From: a bacterium
GTDB lineage: Bacteria; SZUA-79; Acidulodesulfobacterales; Acidulodesulfobacteraceae
Direction of reading: 5' to 3'
DNA: 14,785 nucleotides
Assembly (NCBI GenBank): GCA_021806125.1
Contig: JAJZYC010000019.1
Location: 1-14,785, forward strand
Shown here: positions 1-7,108 of the stretch, one piece after another
How the letters are laid out: every line of letters starts with the position of its first letter
Position numbering within the stretch: the stretch's first letter is position 1
Notes under the pieces: generated by a model
The model's input: only the letters and a program-made list of their open reading frames with translations
What the model was told of the DNA's origin: nothing
Database searches by the model: none
Made by a program: the position numbers and the translations under genes

Positions 1-1910
1 TAGTGCTTTCCAAAGAAGACTATCTTTTCCCCCTGCTCCACAACGTCCTTAATTCGTTAGATAAGGAAGAATACAACGTATCTATCGGGTATTCTTTAAA
101 GAGGACGCCTATATATACGCTTTTTAATTTAATATCCGTTCTGCACGGCAGAAAAAAAAGCGGCAAGTTTTATGCTAAAGACTATATTTCGTTATTTCTG
201 CATCCTTACGTAAAAAATATCAGCGGCAAATTAAAGGAACTGCCTCAGTCCGATTTTAACGCCGTCCGGACCAGAACGCTTTTTCAATCCATCGAATATT
301 ATATTAAAAAAAATAAAATTTTATTTATTTCCGTTAAGGATATCGAAAACATCGTACCTGCCGGCGGCGGCCAAAACGATATGAAAGCGTATCTTTCGGA
401 GATGCACCGGATATTTATATCGGACTTTGAAAATATCGAAAACATAAAAGATTTTATAGAAAAAATTATAAGAATAATAGACGCGGTATCTCATAATTCA
501 GCCGCGGACAAACATCCTTACGGCTCAAAATTTATTGAATCGGCTCTTAAAGGCGTAATGGAGTTCGGCGCCGAAAGTTTTTCGGCTTATAAATTCGACG
601 GAATATCCGGTTATTTCAGCCTTTTAAAAAGCATCCTGAAGCGGCAGAAAGTTCCTTTCGCCGGAACGCCGGTTAAAGGACTGCAGGTTTTAGGACCGCT
701 GGAAGCAAGAACGATTAATTTCGACAGGGTGTTTTATCTCGGCGCAAACGAAGGAATCCTGCCGGACGTTTCGAAAGAAGATACGGTATTAACCGAAGAC
801 GTAAGAAAATTCCTGAAGATTCCGGCGGCAGACGAATCGTCGCGCATGCAGGAGTACAATTTTTTCAACCTGATATCCGGCGCAAAAGAAGTCCATTTCT
901 TTTATAACGATTCGAGCTCGTCGGAAAAGTCGCGTTTCATAGAAAAAATTATATGGGATATACAGAAAAAAACGAAAAATTTAAAAGAGCCTAAAGAAGC
1001 AAATTCCGCTTTTAAAATTAATTTTATCCGCAAGGAGCCTGCCCCTATAGAAAAAACGGAAGAAGTAAAAGAATATCTCTGCGGCATCGATTATTCCGCC
1101 GCCAAACTCGACGCGTATCTTAAATGCCCGTCGATGTTTTATTACAGGTACGTATTAAACATGCGCGAAAGCGAAGAGGTAGGGGAAGATATCGACGCTC
1201 CCGGCGTGGGGAACGTTATCCACGCCGTTCTTAAAGAATATTTCGAAAAGTTTTTATATAAGGAATACCTGATTTCTGATTTGGAAAACGAAAAAGCCGC
1301 GATTTACGGAATATTGGATAAAAATTTTAACGGCCGCGGCTCGAAAGTCCTTAACCTGCAAAAAAGGCAGATGTTTTCCGCTCTCGGCGCGCTTATGGAG
1401 ACGAGGCGGAAAGAGCTTTCCGGCTCAACCGTAACCGGCGTCGAATATCCTATGGAAACTTTTATAACGGCTGAGCGGTGCGCTCAGAAAATAAAACTTG
1501 CGGGAAGGGCTGACTTGATATTGGAAAAGGACGGAGAACACTTCATCATAGATTATAAAACCGGCGGAATATTATCCGGTCCCGATAAAAAATTTATTCC
1601 GGCGGCGGGAAACAGGGAAGAATGGCTGAAAAACGTCAAATCCGTCCAGCTCCCGTTTTATATAATGCTTTACTGCGGCAATAAAGGCATCGGACATTCG
1701 AATGTTTCGGCTAAACTATGGGGGCTTAAAAAAGGCGCGGAATATTCAATAGACCTTAAAGACGGCGGTTCTTTCAACTCGTATGCCGCATTTATCGGAA
1801 TGCTGACAGGAGAAATAATAAACTCGGATTATTTCGACTGCGTTAAAAAAGAATCCGGCAAAAAAATATGCGGATACTGTCCTTATTCTCTGTTATGCGG
1901 TAGAATATAA
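1..1910 (+). CDS. AddB-like helicase-nuclease, C-terminal part (5' end outside the window)
   Basis: Residues are counted from a GTG at base 3, but the frame is open at the window edge and the protein surely starts upstream: AddB proteins are about 1,000-1,200 residues and about 635 are seen here. Residues 226-254 (LQVLGPLEAR, then LGANEGILPD) match the late helicase motif region of AddB-type superfamily I proteins. Residues 364-635 form a RecB-type PD-(D/E)XK nuclease: start YSAAKLDAYLKCPSMFYYRY, GNVIH with His407, GRAD with Asp504, IIDYKT with Asp517 and Lys519, and Gln549 in VQLPFYIMLY. Cys375 plus the terminal Cys623-x2-Cys626-x5-Cys632 give the four cysteines of the 4Fe-4S staple known in AddB. 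In the family it partners AddA to resect double-strand breaks for recombination. All nuclease residues are present, so activity is inferred. The addA partner is not in the window. A stand-alone RecB-family nuclease is a less likely alternative. Confidence 0.85.
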   Translation, partial: VLSKEDYLFPLLHNVLNSLDKEEYNVSIGYSLKRTPIYTLFNLISVLHGRKKSGKFYAKDYISLFLHPYVKNISGKLKELPQSDFNAVRTRTLFQSIEYYIKKNKILFISVKDIENIVPAGGGQNDMKAYLSEMHRIFISDFENIENIKDFIEKIIRIIDAVSHNSAADKHPYGSKFIESALKGVMEFGAESFSAYKFDGISGYFSLLKSILKRQKVPFAGTPVKGLQVLGPLEARTINFDRVFYLGANEGILPDVSKEDTVLTEDVRKFLKIPAADESSRMQEYNFFNLISGAKEVHFFYNDSSSSEKSRFIEKIIWDIQKKTKNLKEPKEANSAFKINFIRKEPAPIEKTEEVKEYLCGIDYSAAKLDAYLKCPSMFYYRYVLNMRESEEVGEDIDAPGVGNVIHAVLKEYFEKFLYKEYLISDLENEKAAIYGILDKNFNGRGSKVLNLQKRQMFSALGALMETRRKELSGSTVTGVEYPMETFITAERCAQKIKLAGRADLILEKDGEHFIIDYKTGGILSGPDKKFIPAAGNREEWLKNVKSVQLPFYIMLYCGNKGIGHSNVSAKLWGLKKGAEYSIDLKDGGSFNSYAAFIGMLTGEIINSDYFDCVKKESGKKICGYCPYSLLCGRI

Positions 1911-1942
1911 AGTAAAGATAAATTAATTTAACGGTTTTAGTT

Positions 1943-4258
1943 ATGGAAAAAAACGGCGCGGAACGGAATAAACGGGATAAATTAGAAATTCTTAAATCTT
2001 TTTATAAAGCCCTTGCGGACGCTTCGGAAGCGATTTATTATGCGGAAGCGGAACAGGAGCTGTTTGAAAACGTTTCGAAGGCCGTAGCCGAATGCGGTCT
2101 TTTTACGGCGGTATGGGCGGGTTCTCCGGGGAGGAATTCCCTGTTTAAATATTTTGCCGCTTACGGTCCCGGCAGCGACGCGTTAAAACACATTAAAATA
2201 AGCGTTAAAAACATCCCGGAAAATCAGACTTTAGCCGCAAGAACATGGAGGGAGGAGAAAATCCTTTACAACAACGACCACCTTAAAGACCCTTTAATGA
2301 AGCCTTTTATGGATTTTTTAAAAAAATACAGGTGGATTTCCGCGGCTACCTTTCCAGTGTATAAAGGCGGCAAAATATATGCCGTGCTGGCGGCGGTATC
2401 CGACAGAACCGGGTTATTCAATAAAGATACCGTAAATCTTCTTGAAAGAATAGTAAAATTAATGGAAAGCGCTCTCGATAAAATAAATCTGCATACGATA
2501 GAAAATAAATTCGAGAAATTTAAAAAATACGCCGAAAAAAAAGTCGGGCATGCATCGAGATACGATGCCCTTACCGATCTTCCGAACTACGAAACTTTTG
2601 AATCCGAAATCAAAAAACAGATAGAAAAGGGGCGCCGTTCGGGCGGAACCGCCGCCGTAATTATTTTGGATTTAGACGACCTTAAAACCGTTAACGATTT
2701 TTACGGAAAAGCGACGGGGGACGACGTTTTAAAAGCCGTTGCTGACAGGCTTTCAAGATTTGCAAAAAATAAATATAAACAGGATTCCTTTTACGTTTCA
2801 AGGCTCGGAGGCGACGAATTCGGCATTTTCGTATTTTCTAAAGATGCGGACGAAGATATTTCCGCTATAGCGAAAGACATCCTTAAAGAAATTAACGTTC
2901 CTTATATCTCCGACGGCTTGAAATTAGAGCTGAAAGCCAGCATAGGCGTTACCAAGGCGGCCGACTTGAATTCCAAGAAAGCCGACCCGGATACTTTGAT
3001 AAGAATGGCGGGGCAGGCAATGTACAAATCTAAAGCCATGGGGAAAAATATGGTCAATTTTTTCAGCAGCGACGAAGAGCTGGGGGTGGTCGAATATTAC
3101 CAGAAACTGCGCAATATAGAAAAAGCCCTCAAAGCAAAAGAATTTGTCATGTATTACCAGCCTAAGGTCAACTTGAAAACCGGAAAAATATGCGGTTTCG
3201 AATCTTTGATAAGATGGCTCGACGATAAAGGGAGCGTAATTTCTCCGGCCGAATTTATACCCGTAGCCGAAACATCCGATATTATCGTAGGCATCGGAGA
3301 TTACGTTATGGACGAAACCATAAAGCAGGTAGGCATATGGGCGGAAGCCGGCAAAGAATGGCAGGTTTCTATTAACGTATCCGCCAAACAGCTTCAAAAA
3401 TACGATTTTTTAGAAAAACTGAAAAAAGTTTTAAGAAAATATCCCGGCGTGAAGCCCGAACTTATTCAATTAGAAATAACGGAGACAGCGGCGCTCGATA
3501 ATATGGCGTACGTTAAAGAAATAATCAGGAAATGCGGAGAGAGCGGGATAACTTTTTCTATGGACGATTTCGGCAGCGGATACTCGTCGCTCTTATATTT
3601 TAAGGAGCTTAACGTAAAAGTCGTTAAAATAGACATTGCGTTCGTAAAAAATATGCTTAATAATGCGGACGATACTTTAATTATCGAAAGCATAATAAGC
3701 CTCGCCCGCATATTTAACAGGGAGGTTATAGCCGAAGGGGCGGAAACGAGGGAGCACTGCATAATATTAAATATGCTCGGGTGTTCGAACATACAGGGAT
3801 ATTATACCGGAAGGCCGATGCCGGCCGATAAAGTTGCCGGCTGGAGCGAAAATTTTAAACTGCCGGAAGATATGGTTCAGTGGAAAGATATAACGCTTAA
3901 TATCGAAGATTTTCCGGTCGCGCTTGCCTATACCCAGCATAACGACTGGATTGACAAAGTTTTAGAGTTTAACAGAGGCGCCGACGTGTCTATCGATGCC
4001 GGCAGAGTGAAAGATTGGAAAGAATGCCCGTTCGGCAGATGGTATTACGGAACCGGAGTCAAATACAAACAAATTAAAGAATATAAGGAAATAGGCAGAG
4101 TCCATAAGAGCCTGCATTTGCTGGCATACAAAAATCTGGAGCTTACTCTCGAAGGGAAATACGAGGAAGCGGAGCCGTTAGTGAAGAAAATAGAGAAGAC
4201 GAGGAAAAAACTGAGCAGGCTCCTGTTCAGTCTGGCTAAAATTATAGCGAAAAAATAA
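1943..4258 (+). CDS. GAF-GGDEF-EAL cyclic-di-GMP enzyme with C-terminal CZB zinc-binding domain
   Basis: A 771-residue cytoplasmic protein with no signal peptide or membrane segment. Residues about 35-180 look like a GAF sensor. Residues about 205-375 are a diguanylate cyclase domain: DLDDLK at 243-248 for metal binding and an intact GGDEF at 289-293. The RxxD inhibitory site expected just upstream is not evident. Residues about 390-630 are a phosphodiesterase domain with ESL (420-422) in place of EAL, SINVSAKQL, LEITET, DDFGSGYSSL, IAEGAE and QGYYTGRPM, so the catalytic residues appear kept. Residues about 660-765 match the CZB (chemoreceptor zinc-binding) domain: His666, Cys695 in ECPFGRWYYG, His721 and His725, almost the spacing of the zinc ligands of E. 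coli DgcZ. Zinc control of c-di-GMP turnover is inferred from that family. The gene starts 32 bases after the AddB-like gene with no strong Shine-Dalgarno and may be cotranscribed with it. Confidence 0.9.
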   Translation: MEKNGAERNKRDKLEILKSFYKALADASEAIYYAEAEQELFENVSKAVAECGLFTAVWAGSPGRNSLFKYFAAYGPGSDALKHIKISVKNIPENQTLAARTWREEKILYNNDHLKDPLMKPFMDFLKKYRWISAATFPVYKGGKIYAVLAAVSDRTGLFNKDTVNLLERIVKLMESALDKINLHTIENKFEKFKKYAEKKVGHASRYDALTDLPNYETFESEIKKQIEKGRRSGGTAAVIILDLDDLKTVNDFYGKATGDDVLKAVADRLSRFAKNKYKQDSFYVSRLGGDEFGIFVFSKDADEDISAIAKDILKEINVPYISDGLKLELKASIGVTKAADLNSKKADPDTLIRMAGQAMYKSKAMGKNMVNFFSSDEELGVVEYYQKLRNIEKALKAKEFVMYYQPKVNLKTGKICGFESLIRWLDDKGSVISPAEFIPVAETSDIIVGIGDYVMDETIKQVGIWAEAGKEWQVSINVSAKQLQKYDFLEKLKKVLRKYPGVKPELIQLEITETAALDNMAYVKEIIRKCGESGITFSMDDFGSGYSSLLYFKELNVKVVKIDIAFVKNMLNNADDTLIIESIISLARIFNREVIAEGAETREHCIILNMLGCSNIQGYYTGRPMPADKVAGWSENFKLPEDMVQWKDITLNIEDFPVALAYTQHNDWIDKVLEFNRGADVSIDAGRVKDWKECPFGRWYYGTGVKYKQIKEYKEIGRVHKSLHLLAYKNLELTLEGKYEEAEPLVKKIEKTRKKLSRLLFSLAKIIAKK

Positions 4259-4277
4259 AAAACCGTTAAAAAAGGCT

Positions 4278-4537
4278 AATACTAATATCGATTTAGAAAT
4301 ACTTATGTATGAATTACCGTAATTACTTAATAATGTCATTGCGAGTTCATATGCAGTCATTGCGAGCGAAGCGAAGCAATCTCGTCTTTTGCATTGGTTA
4401 CGATAGATTGCTTCGCTTCGCTCGCAATGACGCAATACCGCAATTTTATTATTTTTAGTTAAGGAACAGGCAAATTAAAAGTTATATTTATGCATAGACA
4501 TTTTAAAAGTTACTAACAAATCCGGATTGGGAGTATT
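4278..4537. repeat. Possible decayed MITE-like element around a dispersed palindrome
   Basis: The spacer between the c-di-GMP gene and the next gene has no credible ORF. Its left edge (AATACT at 4278-4283, then CGATTTAGAAA at 4289-4299) can be aligned imperfectly with the reverse complement of the right edge (4509-4537, ending AGTATT). CGATTTAGAAA is also the inner 11 bases of the terminal repeat of the element at 6839-7054. The palindrome at 4356-4431 lies near the middle. The boundaries are inferred by eye and are only tentative; the outer similarity has mismatches and gaps. Confidence 0.35.
4356..4431. repeat. Perfect 27-bp inverted repeat of a dispersed intergenic family
   Basis: Bases 4356-4382 are the exact reverse complement of 4405-4431, separated by 22 bases. 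The arm begins GTCATTGCGAGCGAAGCGAA and ends CAATCT. An extra direct copy of GTCATTGCGAG lies at 4335-4345. ATATGCAGTCATTGCGAG at 4349-4366 recurs exactly at 14124-14141, which shows a dispersed family. The transcript would fold into a very stable hairpin that could protect the 3' end of the c-di-GMP gene message or block read-through; no U-tract follows directly, so it is not called a terminator. Confidence 0.85.
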
Positions 4538-4555
4538 TTAAAAAATGGATAATAA

Positions 4556-4564
4556 TGGTATAAT
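4556..4564 (+). promoter_or_regulatory. Extended -10 promoter for the split-barrel gene
   Basis: TGGTATAAT is an exact extended -10 (TGn plus TATAAT). No -35 hexamer is recognisable. Transcription would start near 4571, giving a leader of about 86 bases before the ATG at 4657. The leader holds a small hairpin (TTTGCC 4600-4605 with GGCAAA 4612-4617) that I could not match to a known riboswitch. Two copies of TTAAAAGTTA (4475-4484, 4503-4512) lie upstream, spaced 28 bases start to start. Confidence 0.6.
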
Positions 4565-4656
4565 TCTAAGTATTTGAAAATCAGGCGAAGCCGGGTAAGT
4601 TTGCCTTAAACGGCAAAAATCAATATTAATATCGTTCTCGAGGAGATTATTAAATT

Positions 4657-5028
4657 ATGCTTAACGAAAAAATAATCGAAATTCTGAAGCACGAAGGTCC
4701 GGCAAGTTTTGCGACGCACGGGACGGACGGAATTCATCTCGCCGCCACATGGAACAGCTATATCGAGGTTCTTTACAACGATACGCTTTTAATTCCAGCG
4801 GGACATCTTAATAAAACACAGAGAAACGTAGAGGCGGGGAGCGAAGTCCAGATGATTCTGGCTTCAAAAGACGTTGCCGGACTTCAGGGCAACGGAGCGG
4901 GATTTCTGCTTAAAGGCAAGGCAAAATTCGAGGAAAGCGGCATAAATTTCGACAAATTAAAATCGCGTTTTAACTGGGTAAGGTCGGCGATGGTTTTTAA
5001 CGTAAAAGAGGTGACGGAATTAGTCTGA
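4657..5028 (+). CDS. Pyridoxamine 5'-phosphate oxidase-like (FMN split-barrel) protein
   Basis: A 123-residue protein resembling the small pyridoxamine-phosphate-oxidase-like flavin-binding split-barrel family: an N-terminal helix (residues 1-12), then strands around GPASFATHGTDGIHLAATWN and LLIPAGHLNKTQRNVE, with a hydrophobic barrel core continuing to about residue 85. These proteins usually bind FMN or another flavin as dimers, and the substrate cannot be told from sequence. The length is normal for the small members. The ATG is set by a good Shine-Dalgarno (GAGGAG near 4640) and an extended -10 promoter upstream. Its last 9 bases overlap the end of queC on the other strand (convergent genes). 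The family call rests on overall pattern rather than a catalytic motif, so it is moderate. Confidence 0.65.
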   Translation: MLNEKIIEILKHEGPASFATHGTDGIHLAATWNSYIEVLYNDTLLIPAGHLNKTQRNVEAGSEVQMILASKDVAGLQGNGAGFLLKGKAKFEESGINFDKLKSRFNWVRSAMVFNVKEVTELV

Positions 5029-5748
5029 CCCGTAATATTTTGTCGGGTCGTTAATTCCGGCTTCGGCGAAGCCCCTCCTCCTTAAAATGCAGGAGTCGCA
5101 TACCCCGCATGCCAGTCCTTCTACCGGGTCGTAACAGCTGTGGGTAAGTTCGAGAGGCGCGCCTATTTCGAACGCTTTTACGATTATATCTTTTTTTGTT
5201 AATTTTAGAAGCGGGGCTTTTATTTTAAAACTTATTTCGCCGGTCACTCCTGCTTTAGTCGCTAAGTTTGCCGTTTTTTCGAACGAGGTTAAATATTCCG
5301 GCCTGCAGTCGGGGTAGCCGCTGTAGTCTATATAATTGGCTCCTATAAAAATATCGGACGCTTTATGGACTTCGGCAACGGCAAGCGCATACGACAGAAA
5401 AATAGTATTTCTCGCCGGAACGTACGTAACTGGTATATCCGTATCGTTTCCGGCCGTTTTTATTCCGTCGTTTTTATCTATCCTGTTTTTAGGAACGCTT
5501 ATGCCTGCGTCCGTTAACGCGGAGCCTTTAATGCCGCCGAAATCAAGATTAATTATTATATGCTCTTTTAAATTAAAAAACTTTATTATATCTTTCGCGT
5601 GTTCTATTTCGGTTTTATGCCTCTGGTTATAAAAAAACGTAACAGGTATCGGCTCGAATCCTTCGTCAATCGCAATTTTAAGCGTGGTCGTCGAGTCGAG
5701 CCCTCCGCTGAAAAGAACGACCGCTTTATTTTTTTCCGTTTTGTCCAT
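5020..5748 (-). CDS. queC: 7-cyano-7-deazaguanine synthase
   Basis: A 242-residue QueC, normal length. It converts 7-carboxy-7-deazaguanine to preQ0 using ATP and ammonia, in queuosine tRNA modification. The N-terminal PP-loop VVLFSGGLDSTTTL (residues 10-23) binds ATP; YVPARNTIFLSYALA and GANYIDYSGYPDCRPEY are family signatures; the C-terminal zinc site is built from the Cys of HSCYDP and those of CGVCDSC. The ATG at 5748 fits the family start, two residues or so before the PP-loop strand region begins. No Shine-Dalgarno precedes it, and a promoter sits almost on top of it (see the promoter entry), so the message may be leaderless. Other queuosine genes (queD, queE, queF) are not adjacent, so it stands alone here. 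It is convergent with the split-barrel gene and divergent from hemB. Confidence 0.96.
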   Translation of the reverse strand: MDKTEKNKAVVLFSGGLDSTTTLKIAIDEGFEPIPVTFFYNQRHKTEIEHAKDIIKFFNLKEHIIINLDFGGIKGSALTDAGISVPKNRIDKNDGIKTAGNDTDIPVTYVPARNTIFLSYALAVAEVHKASDIFIGANYIDYSGYPDCRPEYLTSFEKTANLATKAGVTGEISFKIKAPLLKLTKKDIIVKAFEIGAPLELTHSCYDPVEGLACGVCDSCILRRRGFAEAGINDPTKYYGSD

Positions 5749-5757
5749 ATTATATAT

Positions 5758-5766
5758 AGTATAGCA
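5758..5766 (-). promoter_or_regulatory. Extended -10 promoter for queC, implying a near-leaderless mRNA
   Basis: On the minus strand the bases read TGCTATACT, a TGn plus a -10 hexamer with one mismatch to TATAAT. The hexamer (plus-strand 5758-5763) ends only 9 bases before the A of the queC ATG at 5748, so transcription should start within a few bases of the start codon. No purine-rich ribosome site exists in between (the stretch is ATATATAAT). Confidence 0.5.
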
Positions 5767-5782
5767 TATCCGCGGTTTTTTA

Positions 5783-5791
5783 TGTTATAAT
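5783..5791 (+). promoter_or_regulatory. Extended -10 promoter for hemB
   Basis: TGTTATAAT is an exact TGn plus TATAAT. No convincing -35 hexamer is seen upstream. Start of transcription is expected near 5798, leaving a leader of about 28 bases with the Shine-Dalgarno AGGGGG at 5811-5816, well spaced from the ATG at 5826. The queC promoter lies only 20 bases away on the other strand, so the two may compete or be regulated together. Confidence 0.6.
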
Positions 5792-5825
5792 TATGGAAAA
5801 TAAATAAATTAGGGGGATTAATAAA

Positions 5826-6805
5826 ATGAATTCCGGTTATCCTTTAATAAGGCCGAGAAGGCTCAGGTCTTCTTCAAAATTATTAAGTTTGGTGCGAGAG
5901 ACCGTTCTCGACCCTTCAAAATTTATTATGCCTTATTTTGTTACCCACGGCAAATCGCTCAAAGAGCCTGTCGAAAGCATGCCGGGGCAGTTCCGGTATT
6001 CTATAGACGAACTTATGAAGGAGATTAAAAGCGTCATAAGTTTAAATATCGGAGGAATCCTTCTTTTCGGGGTGCCGGAGCACAAGGACGAATCCGGTTC
6101 GGAAAGCTATTCGGATAACGGAATAATTCAAACGACCCTTAAAGCCCTTAAGGAAGAATATCCGGATCTTCTCGTTATAACCGACGTCTGCATGTGCGAT
6201 TATACCTCGCACGGACACTGCGGAATCGTGGACGATAACGGCCGCGTAAAAAACGACGAAACGCTGGAATATTTAGCAAAAATAAGCGTTTCTTATGCAA
6301 AGGCCGGTTCCGATATAATTGCGCCTTCGGATATGATGGACGGCAGGGTAAAAAAATAAGGGAAGCCTTGGACGATGAGGGTTTAGCCGATATTCCCATT
6401 ATGTCCTACTCCTCGAAATACGCTTCGGCTTTTTACGAACCGTTCAGAGATGCGGCTGACTGTTCGCCGAAATTTGGCAACAGAAAATCGTATCAGATGG
6501 ACTATTCCAATTCGGACGAGGCTATTCTGGAAACCGCCCTAGATTTGGACGAAGGCGCGGACATAATTATGGTCAAGCCTGCGTTAAGCTATCTCGACAT
6601 AATATACAGATTAAAACAAACGTTCAAAAGACCTCTCGCCGCCTATAACGTATCCGGCGAATATTCCATGATTAAAGCCGCGGCAAAGCTCGGATATTTA
6701 AAAGAAGAGACCGCCGTCCTGGAAATGCTTACCTCCATTAAAAGAGCGGGAGCGGATATAATTATAAGCTATTATTCCCTTTACGCCGCAAAACTTATCG
6801 GCTGA
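5826..6805 (+). CDS. hemB: Delta-aminolevulinic acid dehydratase (porphobilinogen synthase), split by a -1 frameshift
   Basis: HemB joins two 5-aminolevulinate molecules to porphobilinogen in haem synthesis. Frame one (5826-6359, 177 residues) stops right after SDMMDGRVKK; the rest lies in the -1 frame and runs to 6805. Joining them at the A7 run gives 326 residues, normal for HemB, reading GRVKKIREALDDEG without a gap. The zinc-binding cysteines are present (Cys122, Cys124, Cys132 in DVCMCDYTSHGHC), as are both active-site lysines in the joined numbering (Lys198 in SYSSKYAS, Lys251 in MVKPALSYLD). So nothing but the one-base phase is wrong. It could be a base-call error in a homopolymer, a recent inactivating mutation, or a real recoding site. 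The Shine-Dalgarno AGGGGG and extended -10 promoter are good. A truncated first-frame product would lack the catalytic lysines. Confidence 0.9.
6350..6359 (+). other. Frameshift site in hemB: A AAA AAA slippery heptamer followed by TAA
   Basis: Bases 6350-6356 are seven A in the phase GTA AAA AAA TAA, so they form X XXY YYZ with X, Y and Z all A, the form that allows tandem -1 slippage. A -1 step at this point yields ATA AGG GAA GCC TTG, exactly the expected HemB continuation. Adding one A by polymerase slippage gives the same protein. I see no clear pseudoknot or strong stem in the next 40 bases, so a programmed function is unproved. Confidence 0.6.
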
Positions 6806-6838
6806 TAGCAAAATTCCGATTTATAAATTAAATTATTT

Positions 6839-7054
6839 AACCCAAATCCCGATTTAGAAAAATATTTATATATTCCAATGCTAAGTAAATCTGGATTCCT
6901 GCTTACGCAGGAATGACACCCGTTGGGTGAAAAGTTAAATTCCTTAATTGTCATTCCCGCGAAAGCGGGAAAGTTTATGATAAACTTCACGAGACCAAAG
7001 GTCGAGAGCGAAGCGTTAATCCAGAAAATAAATTTCTAAATCGGGATTTGGGTT
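6839..7054. repeat. MITE-like element with perfect 22-bp terminal inverted repeats
   Basis: Bases 6839-6860 (starting AACCCAAATCCCGATTTAG) are the exact reverse complement of 7033-7054. Inside is a second pair, TCTGGATT (6890-6897) with AATCCAGA (7018-7025). Further in are three hairpins: TTCCTGC-TTAC-GCAGGAA (6896-6913), TTCCCGC-GAAA-GCGGGAA (6954-6971, GNRA loop) and AAGTTTA-TGA-TAAACTT (6971-6987). The first two hairpins are related copies in opposite orientation (GGAATGAC outward on one, GTCATTCC on the other), a very common type of bacterial dispersed repeat. No ORF of substance lies inside, so it would need a transposase in trans if mobile. Target duplications are not evident in the AT-rich flanks. 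Confidence 0.75.
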
Positions 7055-7083
7055 TAATAAATTAGTTTCTATTTTTTATTTTA

Positions 7084-7092
7084 TGGTATAAT
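7084..7092 (+). promoter_or_regulatory. Extended -10 promoter for the two-CxxC protein gene
   Basis: TGGTATAAT, an exact extended -10, identical in nine bases to that at 4556-4564. It lies 30 bases beyond the end of the inverted-repeat element. Transcription should begin near 7099, 47 bases before the ATG at 7146. Confidence 0.6.
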
Positions 7093-7108
7093 ATATTTTA
7101 TGATTTAC

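Noticed and set aside
2924..3397. Minus-strand open frame of 157 codons inside the GGDEF-EAL gene
   Set aside because: The sense frame carries continuous conserved domains here; the antisense frame is an artefact of codon use.
4178..4435. Minus-strand open frame of 85 codons over the end of the c-di-GMP gene and the palindrome
   Set aside because: It is the translation of the dispersed palindrome (CERSEAI and FASLAMT are typical spurious peptides of this repeat), overlaps a firm gene and has no ribosome site.
4571..4656. Riboswitch in the 86-base leader of the split-barrel gene
   Set aside because: Only one 6-bp hairpin is visible and no known riboswitch core could be recognised.
6360..6400. 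Stimulatory pseudoknot downstream of the hemB slippery run
   Set aside because: No strong stem or pseudoknot could be drawn by eye; only short self-complementary bits.
6781..6990. Minus-strand open frame of 69 codons downstream of hemB
   Set aside because: It reads through the repeat element (HSCVSRNP type peptide) and the hemB end; no family resemblance or start signals.
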